A stretch of DNA of 64,000 nt from JAWKTT01 sp041398965 (GTDB lineage Bacteria > Planctomycetota > Planctomycetia > Planctomycetales > Planctomycetaceae), in the NCBI GenBank assembly GCA_041398965.1, contig JAWKTT010000007.1:1-64000 (forward strand), written 5' to 3'. A program made the position numbers and the translations under genes. Shown here piece after piece: positions 27,448 through 35,523 of this stretch. The notes under the pieces were generated by a model. The model was not told where the DNA came from, did no database searches, and saw nothing but the letters and a program-made list of their open reading frames with translations. Position 1 is the first letter of the stretch. Every line of letters begins with the position of its first letter.

Positions 27448-30400
27448 ATGTCTGATATTCCGAAGCAATACGATCCTCAAGCCGCACAGACTCAGTGGTT
27501 TCCCTACTGGGAACAACACGGGCACTTCAATGCCGAGCCGCAAACCGCGGAAGGGCAGCCTGGTAAACCTTCGCACACCATCATGATTCCGCTCCCCAAC
27601 GTCACCGGGGCGTTGCACATGGGGCATGCACTCAATGGAACGTGTCAGGACCTCATCACTCGCTGGCGGCGAATGCAGGGATACGAAGCCCTCTGGATGC
27701 CGGGAACCGATCACGCCGGGATCGCCACACAAGCGGTCGTCGAACGCAGGATGTTCGAGGAAGAGGGTCTCACCCGTCACGATGTTGGACGAGAGGCGCT
27801 CGTCAATCGCATTTGGCGTTGGAAGCACATCTACGAGAAGCGAATTGTCGGCCAACAGAAGACCCTCGGGGCCAGCTGCGACTGGCGACGCATCCGCTTT
27901 ACCCTCGACGATGTCTGTGCCAAAGCGGTGCGGCACACCTTCTTCAAGATGTTCAAAGATGGCCTCATCTTCCGGGGCAAACGGCTCGTCAACTGGGACG
28001 TTCACCTGATGACCGCCGTGGCGGATGATGAAGTCTACGAAGAAGAAATCGACGGCCACTTCTGGACGTTCAATTACCCCGTCGTCGACAGTGAGGGAGA
28101 GCCAACCGGACAGCGGATTCGGTTTGCCACCACCCGCCCCGAAACGATGCTCGGCGATACGGCCGTCTGCGTCCATCCGACCGATGAACGCTACACCGAC
28201 CTCATCGGCAAATCGGTCCGTGTGCCAGTCAATGGCCGCATCATCCCCATCATTGCCGATCCGCTGCTGGCCGACAAAGAGAAGGGGACCGGAGCGGTCA
28301 AAGTCACCCCGGCTCACGACCCGAACGACTATGCCTGTTATCAACGACAACTCGGCAAAGAATCCGAGATCGGCATCATTAACATCCTCAACGTCGATGG
28401 AACAATTAACGAGAGTGGTGATAACGAGAAGTTCGTCGGCATCGATCGTCTCAAGGCTCGCGATCTCATCATCGCCGAGATGCAAACGCTCGGCCACTTC
28501 GAGGGGGTCGAGGACCGCAAGATTCCGCTGAAGCACAGCGACCGCTCCAAGACCCCTGTCGAGCCGTACTTGTCGGATCAGTGGTTCGTCAAGATGGGTG
28601 ACCACGAAGACGGCCGCCCCGGCCTCGCCCAAAGCGCCATCGACGCCGTAGAAGATGGCCGCGTCCGCTTCTACCCCTCCCGCTACACCAAAACCTACAC
28701 CGACTGGCTGAGTGAAAAACGCGACTGGTGCATCAGCCGCCAACTCTGGTGGGGGCACCGGATACCGATTTGGCATGGGAGTCTAAGCCGAGATGGCCGT
28801 GTGTTTATTACCGACATTTCTGATGAAGATCGTGTAGTCGTTGAAGCGGAAACACACTCGCAGTTATCAGAATACTTTTCAGCGAAAGGTATCTCCCACG
28901 AAGAATACTCGATCGTCTTCCTTAAAGAACGCGGCATGTTGATTTGTGCCGGCAGTACACGAGTTGAGGAGGCACTGGCCACGATAGAACGAAATCTGGA
29001 ACAAGGCGGGATGAAAGAGTCCATACCGGGTGTGACGAATCCTACACGCAATGAAGGCCTGATGGACGAACCGGAACAACTTTGGAAGATTCGACATCTG
29101 TGCAAGGGGCTGTTTTATCAGGACCCTGACGTTCTCGACACGTGGTTCTCCTCCGCCCTTTGGCCTCATGCAACGCTGGGGTGGCCCGATCTCGATCACA
29201 ATCCTCCCCTGAACGCCGATGAACTCGCGCGTCAGGCCCCAAAGCCCACCGACTGCGTCGGTGGGACCGCCACACAGGGGAGTGTCCCGTCAACGCACAT
29301 GGGGAATGACGTATTGCGTACGTTTTATCCGCATGAACCGATCGAGACGAATCACTCCGTCCTCATTACCTCGCGCGACATCATCACGCTGTGGGTCGCG
29401 CGGATGGTGCTGATGGGGTTGTACAACATGGAGGAAATTCCATTTCGCCATGTGCATGTCCATCCGAAGATTCTCGACGGCTTCGGCCAGACGATGTCGA
29501 AGTCCAAAGGAAACGGCGTCGATCCGGTCGACCTCATCGACAAGTATGGAGCCGACGCCATCCGGTTCACAATCTCCTCATTCGCCGGGGAGACGCAAGA
29601 TGTCAAGCTGCCGATCAGCTACGCCTGTCCACACTGCGACGCCATGATCGAGCCGAAACTGTTAAAGCTCGACACCGTGACGGTAGTCGTCCCGTCGACC
29701 TTGAAGGGGTCGTTCCCCGTGCCGCAGGGATCGCCAAAGCCGACGCTCGTCTGCTCGAACAAAGCGTGCAAGAAAGAGAGCCAATTCTCGACGCCGCTGT
29801 ACGATGCTGACCCCGGCGTTCCGATCGCGAAGATGGTCAGTGAACGCTTCGAGTATGGCCGCAACTTCTGCAACAAGTTCTGGAACGCCGCCCGCTTCGC
29901 CATGATGAATCTGATGGAGTCGGAGAACGGCCCCGGTTACACGCCGGGCGACGTGACCGCAGATCAACTGCATCTCGAAGACCGCTGGATTCTGTCGCGG
30001 TTGTCGACAGTGACTCATCAGGTCGACGAATACCTCAGCCGCTACCAGTTCGATGCCGCAACGCGAACACTGCGGGAGTTCACCTGGAACGAATTCTGTG
30101 ACTGGTATCTGGAGATGATCAAGCCCCGCCTGCGCGCGGTCCCAACGACACCGTCGTCGGCCTCTGATGATGCGAATGAAACTCGCGCGGTCGCACAACG
30201 GGTCTTGCTTGCCGTCCTCGATTCACTCATTCGCCTGTTGCAACCTTTCACTCCCTTTATCTGTGAGGACCTGTGGCAACGCCTCAAGGAGTTTGCTCCT
30301 TTGCGGGCTTTGCCCTGCTGTGACGAGCCTGGAGTAATTCTTCGAGAGGCGACCTCAGCCGAAGCCTGCATCGTTGCCGCGTGGCCAGCTCCCCCCAAAA

Positions 30401-30888
30401 GTTGGCAGGACGCTGCTTTGGAAAAGCGTTTCGAGCGATTGCAGGAGACGATTGCCGCAGTCCGCAATGTGCGGGCCATCTATGGCATCAAACCGGGGGA
30501 CACCGTCAAGCTGTTGATGCGTGCCACCCCTGAAGTGGCCGGCGAAATGCAGTCGGTCGCCAGCCAGTTCGACAATCTCGCCAAAGCGGTCCTTGAGGCA
30601 GCCGGGGCCGAAGTCGAACGCCCCGCCGGAGCCGCCAGTTTCTCCCTCGGCGATGCCGATGGCTACATCCCCTTAGAAGGTCTCATCGACAAAGCAGCTG
30701 AGCTGACCCGGCAACAGAAGGAAGCCGAGAAAGTCCGCAAGTTGATCGCCGGGAACGAGGGGAAGCTGAAGAACGAAAAGTTCGTCTCCAGCGCCCCCGC
30801 CGATGTCGTCGCAGGAGTCCAGGAGTCCCTCGACAACTACCGCAAACAACTCGCCAGCATCGAAACGATCATTGCCGACCTGTCGTAA
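27448..30888 (+). CDS. valS: Valyl-tRNA synthetase with extra internal segments
   Basis: 1146 residues; most bacterial ValRS are about 870-950. It charges tRNA(Val) in the cytoplasm. The class I signature is PNVTGALHMGH (50-60), the KMSKS loop is TMSKS (682-686), editing-domain motifs (TTRPETMLGDTAV) are present, and a coiled-coil tRNA-binding arm ends the protein. Three stretches are unusual. Residues about 442-557 between GHRIPIWH and QDPDVLDTWFSS are some 80 residues longer than in E. coli and visibly less GC-rich. Residues about 593-625 contain a palindrome-encoded stretch. Residues 727-774 hold two Cys pairs (CPHC and CSNKAC) that may form a zinc site between the catalytic and anticodon domains. 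The stop is 20 bases from the convergent sulfatase gene. Confidence 0.95.
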   Translation: MSDIPKQYDPQAAQTQWFPYWEQHGHFNAEPQTAEGQPGKPSHTIMIPLPNVTGALHMGHALNGTCQDLITRWRRMQGYEALWMPGTDHAGIATQAVVERRMFEEEGLTRHDVGREALVNRIWRWKHIYEKRIVGQQKTLGASCDWRRIRFTLDDVCAKAVRHTFFKMFKDGLIFRGKRLVNWDVHLMTAVADDEVYEEEIDGHFWTFNYPVVDSEGEPTGQRIRFATTRPETMLGDTAVCVHPTDERYTDLIGKSVRVPVNGRIIPIIADPLLADKEKGTGAVKVTPAHDPNDYACYQRQLGKESEIGIINILNVDGTINESGDNEKFVGIDRLKARDLIIAEMQTLGHFEGVEDRKIPLKHSDRSKTPVEPYLSDQWFVKMGDHEDGRPGLAQSAIDAVEDGRVRFYPSRYTKTYTDWLSEKRDWCISRQLWWGHRIPIWHGSLSRDGRVFITDISDEDRVVVEAETHSQLSEYFSAKGISHEEYSIVFLKERGMLICAGSTRVEEALATIERNLEQGGMKESIPGVTNPTRNEGLMDEPEQLWKIRHLCKGLFYQDPDVLDTWFSSALWPHATLGWPDLDHNPPLNADELARQAPKPTDCVGGTATQGSVPSTHMGNDVLRTFYPHEPIETNHSVLITSRDIITLWVARMVLMGLYNMEEIPFRHVHVHPKILDGFGQTMSKSKGNGVDPVDLIDKYGADAIRFTISSFAGETQDVKLPISYACPHCDAMIEPKLLKLDTVTVVVPSTLKGSFPVPQGSPKPTLVCSNKACKKESQFSTPLYDADPGVPIAKMVSERFEYGRNFCNKFWNAARFAMMNLMESENGPGYTPGDVTADQLHLEDRWILSRLSTVTHQVDEYLSRYQFDAATRTLREFTWNEFCDWYLEMIKPRLRAVPTTPSSASDDANETRAVAQRVLLAVLDSLIRLLQPFTPFICEDLWQRLKEFAPLRALPCCDEPGVILREATSAEACIVAAWPAPPKSWQDAALEKRFERLQETIAAVRNVRAIYGIKPGDTVKLLMRATPEVAGEMQSVASQFDNLAKAVLEAAGAEVERPAGAASFSLGDADGYIPLEGLIDKAAELTRQQKEAEKVRKLIAGNEGKLKNEKFVSSAPADVVAGVQESLDNYRKQLASIETIIADLS
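29245..29265. repeat. Perfect palindrome inside valS
   Basis: Arms CCCACCGAC (29245-29253) and GTCGGTGGG (29257-29265) pair exactly around TGC. The palindrome lies in frame in a part of ValRS that other bacterial enzymes lack and encodes PTDCVGG. It looks like a dispersed palindromic element that entered a coding region without breaking it. Only this copy was found in the window. Confidence 0.65.
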
Positions 30889-30908
30889 CAGCCGGGTGCC
30901 GATAAAGA

Positions 30909-32381
30909 CTACTTAACCTTCGACTTCAGACCCTCAAGTTTCTTGGCATAACTCTTTCGCGAAGAGAGTTCGTACTCTTCGATGATCGAGGCCGGTTCCG
31001 GGAAACGGCCCTGATCGTTCGACGTTTCGACCCACTCTTCGAGTACTTCCCGAAGCCTGAGTAGCGTCTCGCGATGTTGCGGGTCGTTCGCGAGATTGGT
31101 GAGTTCGTGCGGATCGGCTTCGAGATCGTACAGTTCTTCGCGCGGACGGGTTGCCGACATCAGCCGTTCGGCATGGGGGTTAAGCTTGGCCAGTTCTCCC
31201 GACTCGTGAAGTTCGTGCATCAACTTCATCACAGGATATGTGGCTTCCTTGTAGCGATTGATCTGCGAAAAGGGACGTTCCGGATAATAGTTGCGAAGGT
31301 AGCGATACCTGGCATCGCGAACTGTCCGAATGCGGTCGACGGTTTCGTCGCCCCGATCTCGCCCGCCGAAGACATACTCCCGCGGAGCCGCTGCCCGGTC
31401 ACCCCAGAAGACCTGCCCCTGCATGATCTCGGGATGCGGCAGCCCCGCCCAGTCGATCGTGGTCGCGGAAAGATCGATCGACATGACGAGTTGCTCATCG
31501 ACAGTTCCCGAGGCATAGCCCTTGGGGGCGGGAACTTGTGAGGGCCAGCGAATGATCATCGGGATGTGCAACCCCGATTCATACGGCCACTGTTTTGCCC
31601 GCACGGTCGCCCTTCCATGGTCTCCAAAGAAGACGACAATCGTATTCTCCGCGAGCCCGTCCTGCTGAAGCTGTTCGAGGATTGCACCGATCTTCTTGTC
31701 GAGCGACATGGCTGTATTGAGATACTGAGCCCAGTCCCGACGAGTAATCTCGTGATCGGGATAGTATGGAGGCAGCACCACTTTGGCAGGGTCTGCGGTC
31801 TGTTCAATCTGTTTGTGGGCATTGTCCCATGCCCCGCCCCGGTGCGTTTCCGAGAAGTTGACCTGTGCATAAAACGGCTGATGCGACTTCAACTCGTTCC
31901 AGTTGTTGCCATCAAACGGCTTCCCCTCGACCGTGAAGTTCCAGTCGGTCTTGCCAGTCCCTTTGAATCCCAACGCTGGCGGCAACTGCTGAATGTTGGC
32001 GGTGAAGTAACCCGCCTTTCGCAGACGTTGTGGCAGAGTTTCGACCCCTTCAGGCAGGCGATAGTTGTCCCCCCGATGGGAGCGATGATTGTGAGTCCCG
32101 ATGGTCGTCGAGTACATCCCGGTCATGAAGGAGGATCGACTCGTCGAGCAGACCGCAGTCGTCGTGTACGCATGGGTGAACCGCACTCCCTCACGAGCCA
32201 GTTGGTCAAGATGTGGCGTCTGAACAACAGGGGTTCCGTAGCAACCCAGATCGGGGCCAAAGTCTTCCGCAATCAGCCAGAGGATATTCGGACGCTCGGC
32301 TCCCTCCGTTTGCGAAACCATAAGACCCAAAGTCCAGCAAAGTCCCAGTCCAACAACCAGCATTCGGGAATAGCGGAGCAT
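30909..32381 (-). CDS. Sulfatase, N-sulfoglucosamine sulfohydrolase-like, with CSTSR motif
   Basis: 490 residues from an ATG at 32381, with signal peptide (about 1-28). The alkaline-phosphatase/sulfatase fold is shown by RPNILWLIAEDFGPDLGC (metal Asp/Glu), the active-site segment AVCSTSRSSFMTGMY with Cys78, and VVFFGDHGRATVRAK in the metal site. The Cys segment reads C-S-T-S-R, with Thr where the formylglycine consensus has Pro or Ala. Sulfatases hydrolyse sulfate esters or sulfamates of polysaccharides in the periplasm or outside. It is the last gene of the island, ending beside the end of valS. Confidence 0.92.
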   Translation of the reverse strand: MLRYSRMLVVGLGLCWTLGLMVSQTEGAERPNILWLIAEDFGPDLGCYGTPVVQTPHLDQLAREGVRFTHAYTTTAVCSTSRSSFMTGMYSTTIGTHNHRSHRGDNYRLPEGVETLPQRLRKAGYFTANIQQLPPALGFKGTGKTDWNFTVEGKPFDGNNWNELKSHQPFYAQVNFSETHRGGAWDNAHKQIEQTADPAKVVLPPYYPDHEITRRDWAQYLNTAMSLDKKIGAILEQLQQDGLAENTIVVFFGDHGRATVRAKQWPYESGLHIPMIIRWPSQVPAPKGYASGTVDEQLVMSIDLSATTIDWAGLPHPEIMQGQVFWGDRAAAPREYVFGGRDRGDETVDRIRTVRDARYRYLRNYYPERPFSQINRYKEATYPVMKLMHELHESGELAKLNPHAERLMSATRPREELYDLEADPHELTNLANDPQHRETLLRLREVLEEWVETSNDQGRFPEPASIIEEYELSSRKSYAKKLEGLKSKVK

Positions 32382-32467
32382 CAGTTCGTGTCCCTGAGTG
32401 AGAGTAATTTAAGCGATTCTGTTGTCTGTCATTGGCTGGTCGCGTCTGTCGCTGGCCGTGAGGTTCA

Positions 32468-33919
32468 CTATCCGCGAATCCCTGCGTAGGGGCCACCTTC
32501 ATTCTGCGTGGGTCGCTCGGGGCGACCTTTGTGCAGGTACGTGAGCTGCATGTTGTCGAGTCCCATGAGGTCGAGCACAGTCGCATGCAAGTCGTGAACA
32601 TGCAGTCGATTCTCTGTCGCATGAAAACCGAGATCGTCGGTCGCCCCAATAGCTTGCCCCCCCTTCACCCCGCCCCCAGCCATGAACATTGTGAAGCCAG
32701 TCGGGTTGTGGTCGCGACCATCTCCCTTTTCGCTCATCGGCGTGCGACCGAACTCGCCCCCCCAAAGGACGAGCGTTTGATCCAACAGACCCCGCCGCTT
32801 GAGGTCGGTCAGCAGCCCCGCGACCGGCTTGTCCATCTGCCCGCACATCGTTGTATGGTTCTTCTCGATGCCACTATGTGCATCCCACTTACTTCCTGAA
32901 CCGTGATACAACTGCACAAACCGCACCCCGCGTTCGACAAGTCGCCGAGCGAGAAGACAGTTGCGTCCATACGCTTCGGTGGTCTTGTTGTCCAAGCCAT
33001 ACAGCGATTGTGTTTCGGCAGTCTCTTCCGACAGATCGATTGCCTCGGGAGCATGCGCCTGCATCCGGAAGGCGAGTTCGTAACTACGAACCCGGGCATC
33101 GAGTTCGCTTTGCCCCGGACGCTGTTCGGCATGTTCACGATTCATCGCATACAACAGGTCCAACTTCGATCGCTGCCGGTCGTCATCAATACCCTTCGGA
33201 TTGTTGAGGTTGCCAATCGGTTCGTCACCGGTTTCCAACTTCGTCCCTTGAAAAGCGGCCGGCATGAAGCCAGCGCTCCAGTTGCGAGGTCCGTTCGTCG
33301 GCATCGCGGACGTGTCGGTCATCACCACGAAACCGGGGAGATTCGAGTTTTCAGTCCCGAGACCGTAACTGACCCACGCCCCCAGCGAAGGACGCCCGCC
33401 AATCGGGGTCCCGGTGTTCATCTGACAAACACCCCCCGAGTGATTGATCCCGTTCGTCCAGCAAGAACGGATCACCGCCAGATCGTCGGCACAGGTCGCA
33501 ATGTAAGGCAGCCAATCCGAGACCCATAGCCCAGACTCGCCATGCTGTTTCCACTTCCGCTTCGACGCCAGCAACGGGGACTCGACTTCTCCCATCGCCG
33601 TGATGACTCGCTTGTAACTCTTCGGCAACGGCTGACCCGCTAACTCATTCAGCAGCGGCTTCGGATCGAACGTATCCAGGTGGCTCGGCCCCCCCTCCAT
33701 AAACAGGAATATCACACTCTTCGCAGTTGCCATGCGATGGGCCAGACGAGTCGAAAACTCGGAAGATGTCCCAGCAACCCCGGTCACTGGACCCTCCGCA
33801 CCTTGCAAAAGGGGATCGCTCGAAAGCATCCCGGCAAGAGCAACCGCCCCAAACCCGGCCCCTCCACGCAGAAGCAGTTGCCGTCGTTTCATTCTGTGCA
33901 TGTCATACGGAGAAATCAT
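32468..33919 (-). CDS. DUF1501 secreted protein within the sulfatase island
   Basis: 483 residues from the ATG at 33919 (another at 33901), with a Tat-type leader MKRRQLLLRGGAGFGAVALAGML. DUF1501 proteins are placed in the alkaline-phosphatase/sulfatase superfamily by fold but lack the sulfatase cysteine. Visible blocks are SVIFLFMEGGPSHLDTFDPKP, LWVSDWLPYIATCADDLAVIRSC, GRNCLLARRLVERGVRFVQLYHGSGSKWDAH and LVLWGGEFGRTPMSE followed by GRDHNPTGFTMFMAGGGVKGG. The usual DUF1549/DUF1553 cytochrome-type partner is absent; its neighbours are sulfatases, suggesting a shared extracytoplasmic polysaccharide role. Confidence 0.92.
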   Translation of the reverse strand: MISPYDMHRMKRRQLLLRGGAGFGAVALAGMLSSDPLLQGAEGPVTGVAGTSSEFSTRLAHRMATAKSVIFLFMEGGPSHLDTFDPKPLLNELAGQPLPKSYKRVITAMGEVESPLLASKRKWKQHGESGLWVSDWLPYIATCADDLAVIRSCWTNGINHSGGVCQMNTGTPIGGRPSLGAWVSYGLGTENSNLPGFVVMTDTSAMPTNGPRNWSAGFMPAAFQGTKLETGDEPIGNLNNPKGIDDDRQRSKLDLLYAMNREHAEQRPGQSELDARVRSYELAFRMQAHAPEAIDLSEETAETQSLYGLDNKTTEAYGRNCLLARRLVERGVRFVQLYHGSGSKWDAHSGIEKNHTTMCGQMDKPVAGLLTDLKRRGLLDQTLVLWGGEFGRTPMSEKGDGRDHNPTGFTMFMAGGGVKGGQAIGATDDLGFHATENRLHVHDLHATVLDLMGLDNMQLTYLHKGRPERPTQNEGGPYAGIRG

Positions 33920-34058
33920 CGCATTCCACGATTCGGTCAAAAAGTCCTGTGCATTCAACGTGCGCAGCCAGTCGCACCACCGCAATTATCGACTCCCCGC
34001 CTTTCAAACGCAAACCGAATTCCCTGAGTGGCCCCGCAATACCATTGAGTCCAGCAAT

Positions 34059-35459
34059 TCACGGAGTCTGGTTCTGTTGGCGAGCAGGTTGTTGCCAGGG
34101 AGTCGATCCGCCGCGTTGAATGTGCTGCCGCAAGGCTGTCGAGAGTTCAAGAAATTTATTCCGGTGCGTCGCCGCGAGATTCTTCGTCTCCTGTGGGTCT
34201 TCCTTGAGGTTGTACAATTCCAGTGGACTATATGGGTTGTTCTGCAAGAGCTTCCATTCTCCGCGAATGATTGCCTCGTAGCTTTTTCCACCGTAAGTCG
34301 CACCTCCTTCGCGACGCACAAAGTACAGATCGCGAGACGTCGAAATCGCCCCTCCCTTCAAGAGCGGAACAAGACTGACCGCATCCAGATCGGCAGCGGG
34401 AGTCCCTCCAGCCAATTCGATAAACGTTGGAAACAGATCGAAGTTCAATCCCGAATAGTCGCAGCGGCTCGCCGGTTGAACATGTCCCGGCCAACGGACG
34501 ATGAAGGGGACACGCAGTCCGCCATCGTAGTGACTCTGTTTGCCATCTCGCCAGGGGTCATTGTTCTGAGCATGAGGCAACGAACCGCCGTTGTCTGACG
34601 TGAAGACAACGACCGTATTCTCGTCGAGTCCCGTCTCCTTTAACGTCTTAAGCACCATTCCGATGTGATGGTCCAGATGTTCCACAAAGGCGACATTCTT
34701 CGCCCGCTTTTCGTCCAACTGTGGCGATCTCTTCCGCACCCGAGCGAGCCAGTCTGCAGGAGGCTCGATGGGAAAATGAGGGGCGTTAAAAGCGAGATAC
34801 AAAAGGAAAGGACGCTCCGGATCCTTAGCACGTTCTCGCAGATAGTTGCTCGACCACTCCGCAAACAACTCCGTCGCATGCCCTGGCGGATCGATGACCT
34901 CCTGATTCCGACGCAAATAGTTTATCCCATGTCGACGGTGATTCGTGTAGCTCTCCATCATGTCTCCCAAGAAGCCATGAAAGAAATCGAACCCTCGCTC
35001 ATTGGGAGTATTCGGCGACTCTAATCCAAGATGCCACTTCCCGACGATCGCCGTGTGGTAGCCAAGTCTTCTGAGTTCATCACCGATGGTAGGAATCGCG
35101 GGGGCGAAGTATCCCCAAGAATCCTCCGGACGAGTCCGAATGACTCCCGGCACGCCGACGCGATCCGCATATCGGCCTGTAAGGAGTGCTGCCCGAGACG
35201 GAGAACAAACCGTACAATTGGCCCGCATCGATGTAAACAGCATCCCCTCGGAAGCGAGCTTGTCGATGTGAGGAGTTTTTACGTCCGATTCATGATACGT
35301 TGAAACATCGCCGTAGCCTTGATCGTCCGTGAAGATCAGCAGGAAATTTGGATGTCTAACACGATCTGCATTCTTCGGTTGCGACAATGCGGGCGATCCC
35401 CAGAACGTAAACGCTAATAAACCCCACACTGCTACTTCACACAAAGGAGGCCTGTTCAT
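34059..35459 (-). CDS. Arylsulfatase A-type sulfatase
   Basis: 466 residues from an ATG at 35459, with signal peptide (about 1-26). It has the canonical active-site segment NCTVCSPSRAALLTGRYADRVG (Cys85, Pro87, Arg89), which is converted to formylglycine by a maturase not found in this window. Metal-binding blocks HPNFLLIFTDDQGYGD and VVVFTSDNGGSLPHAQ are present, as is KWHLGL. Exported; likely acts on sulfated glycans. It lies about 140 bases upstream of the DUF1501 gene and about 65 bases downstream of the sulfatase-DUF1080 fusion, all on the minus strand. Confidence 0.93.
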   Translation of the reverse strand: MNRPPLCEVAVWGLLAFTFWGSPALSQPKNADRVRHPNFLLIFTDDQGYGDVSTYHESDVKTPHIDKLASEGMLFTSMRANCTVCSPSRAALLTGRYADRVGVPGVIRTRPEDSWGYFAPAIPTIGDELRRLGYHTAIVGKWHLGLESPNTPNERGFDFFHGFLGDMMESYTNHRRHGINYLRRNQEVIDPPGHATELFAEWSSNYLRERAKDPERPFLLYLAFNAPHFPIEPPADWLARVRKRSPQLDEKRAKNVAFVEHLDHHIGMVLKTLKETGLDENTVVVFTSDNGGSLPHAQNNDPWRDGKQSHYDGGLRVPFIVRWPGHVQPASRCDYSGLNFDLFPTFIELAGGTPAADLDAVSLVPLLKGGAISTSRDLYFVRREGGATYGGKSYEAIIRGEWKLLQNNPYSPLELYNLKEDPQETKNLAATHRNKFLELSTALRQHIQRGGSTPWQQPARQQNQTP

Positions 35460-35523
35460 GGACTATTGACCTTTTCTAACGTAATAAACACTGAACGACT
35501 CAGAGTCACTTCGCCCCACAGAC

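Noticed and set aside
27421..28776. 451-codon open frame antisense to valS
   Set aside because: It is the mirror of the strongly C-ending valS codons. Its product is an Asp/Gly/Val-rich mixture with no domains, while the sense strand gives a certain ValRS.
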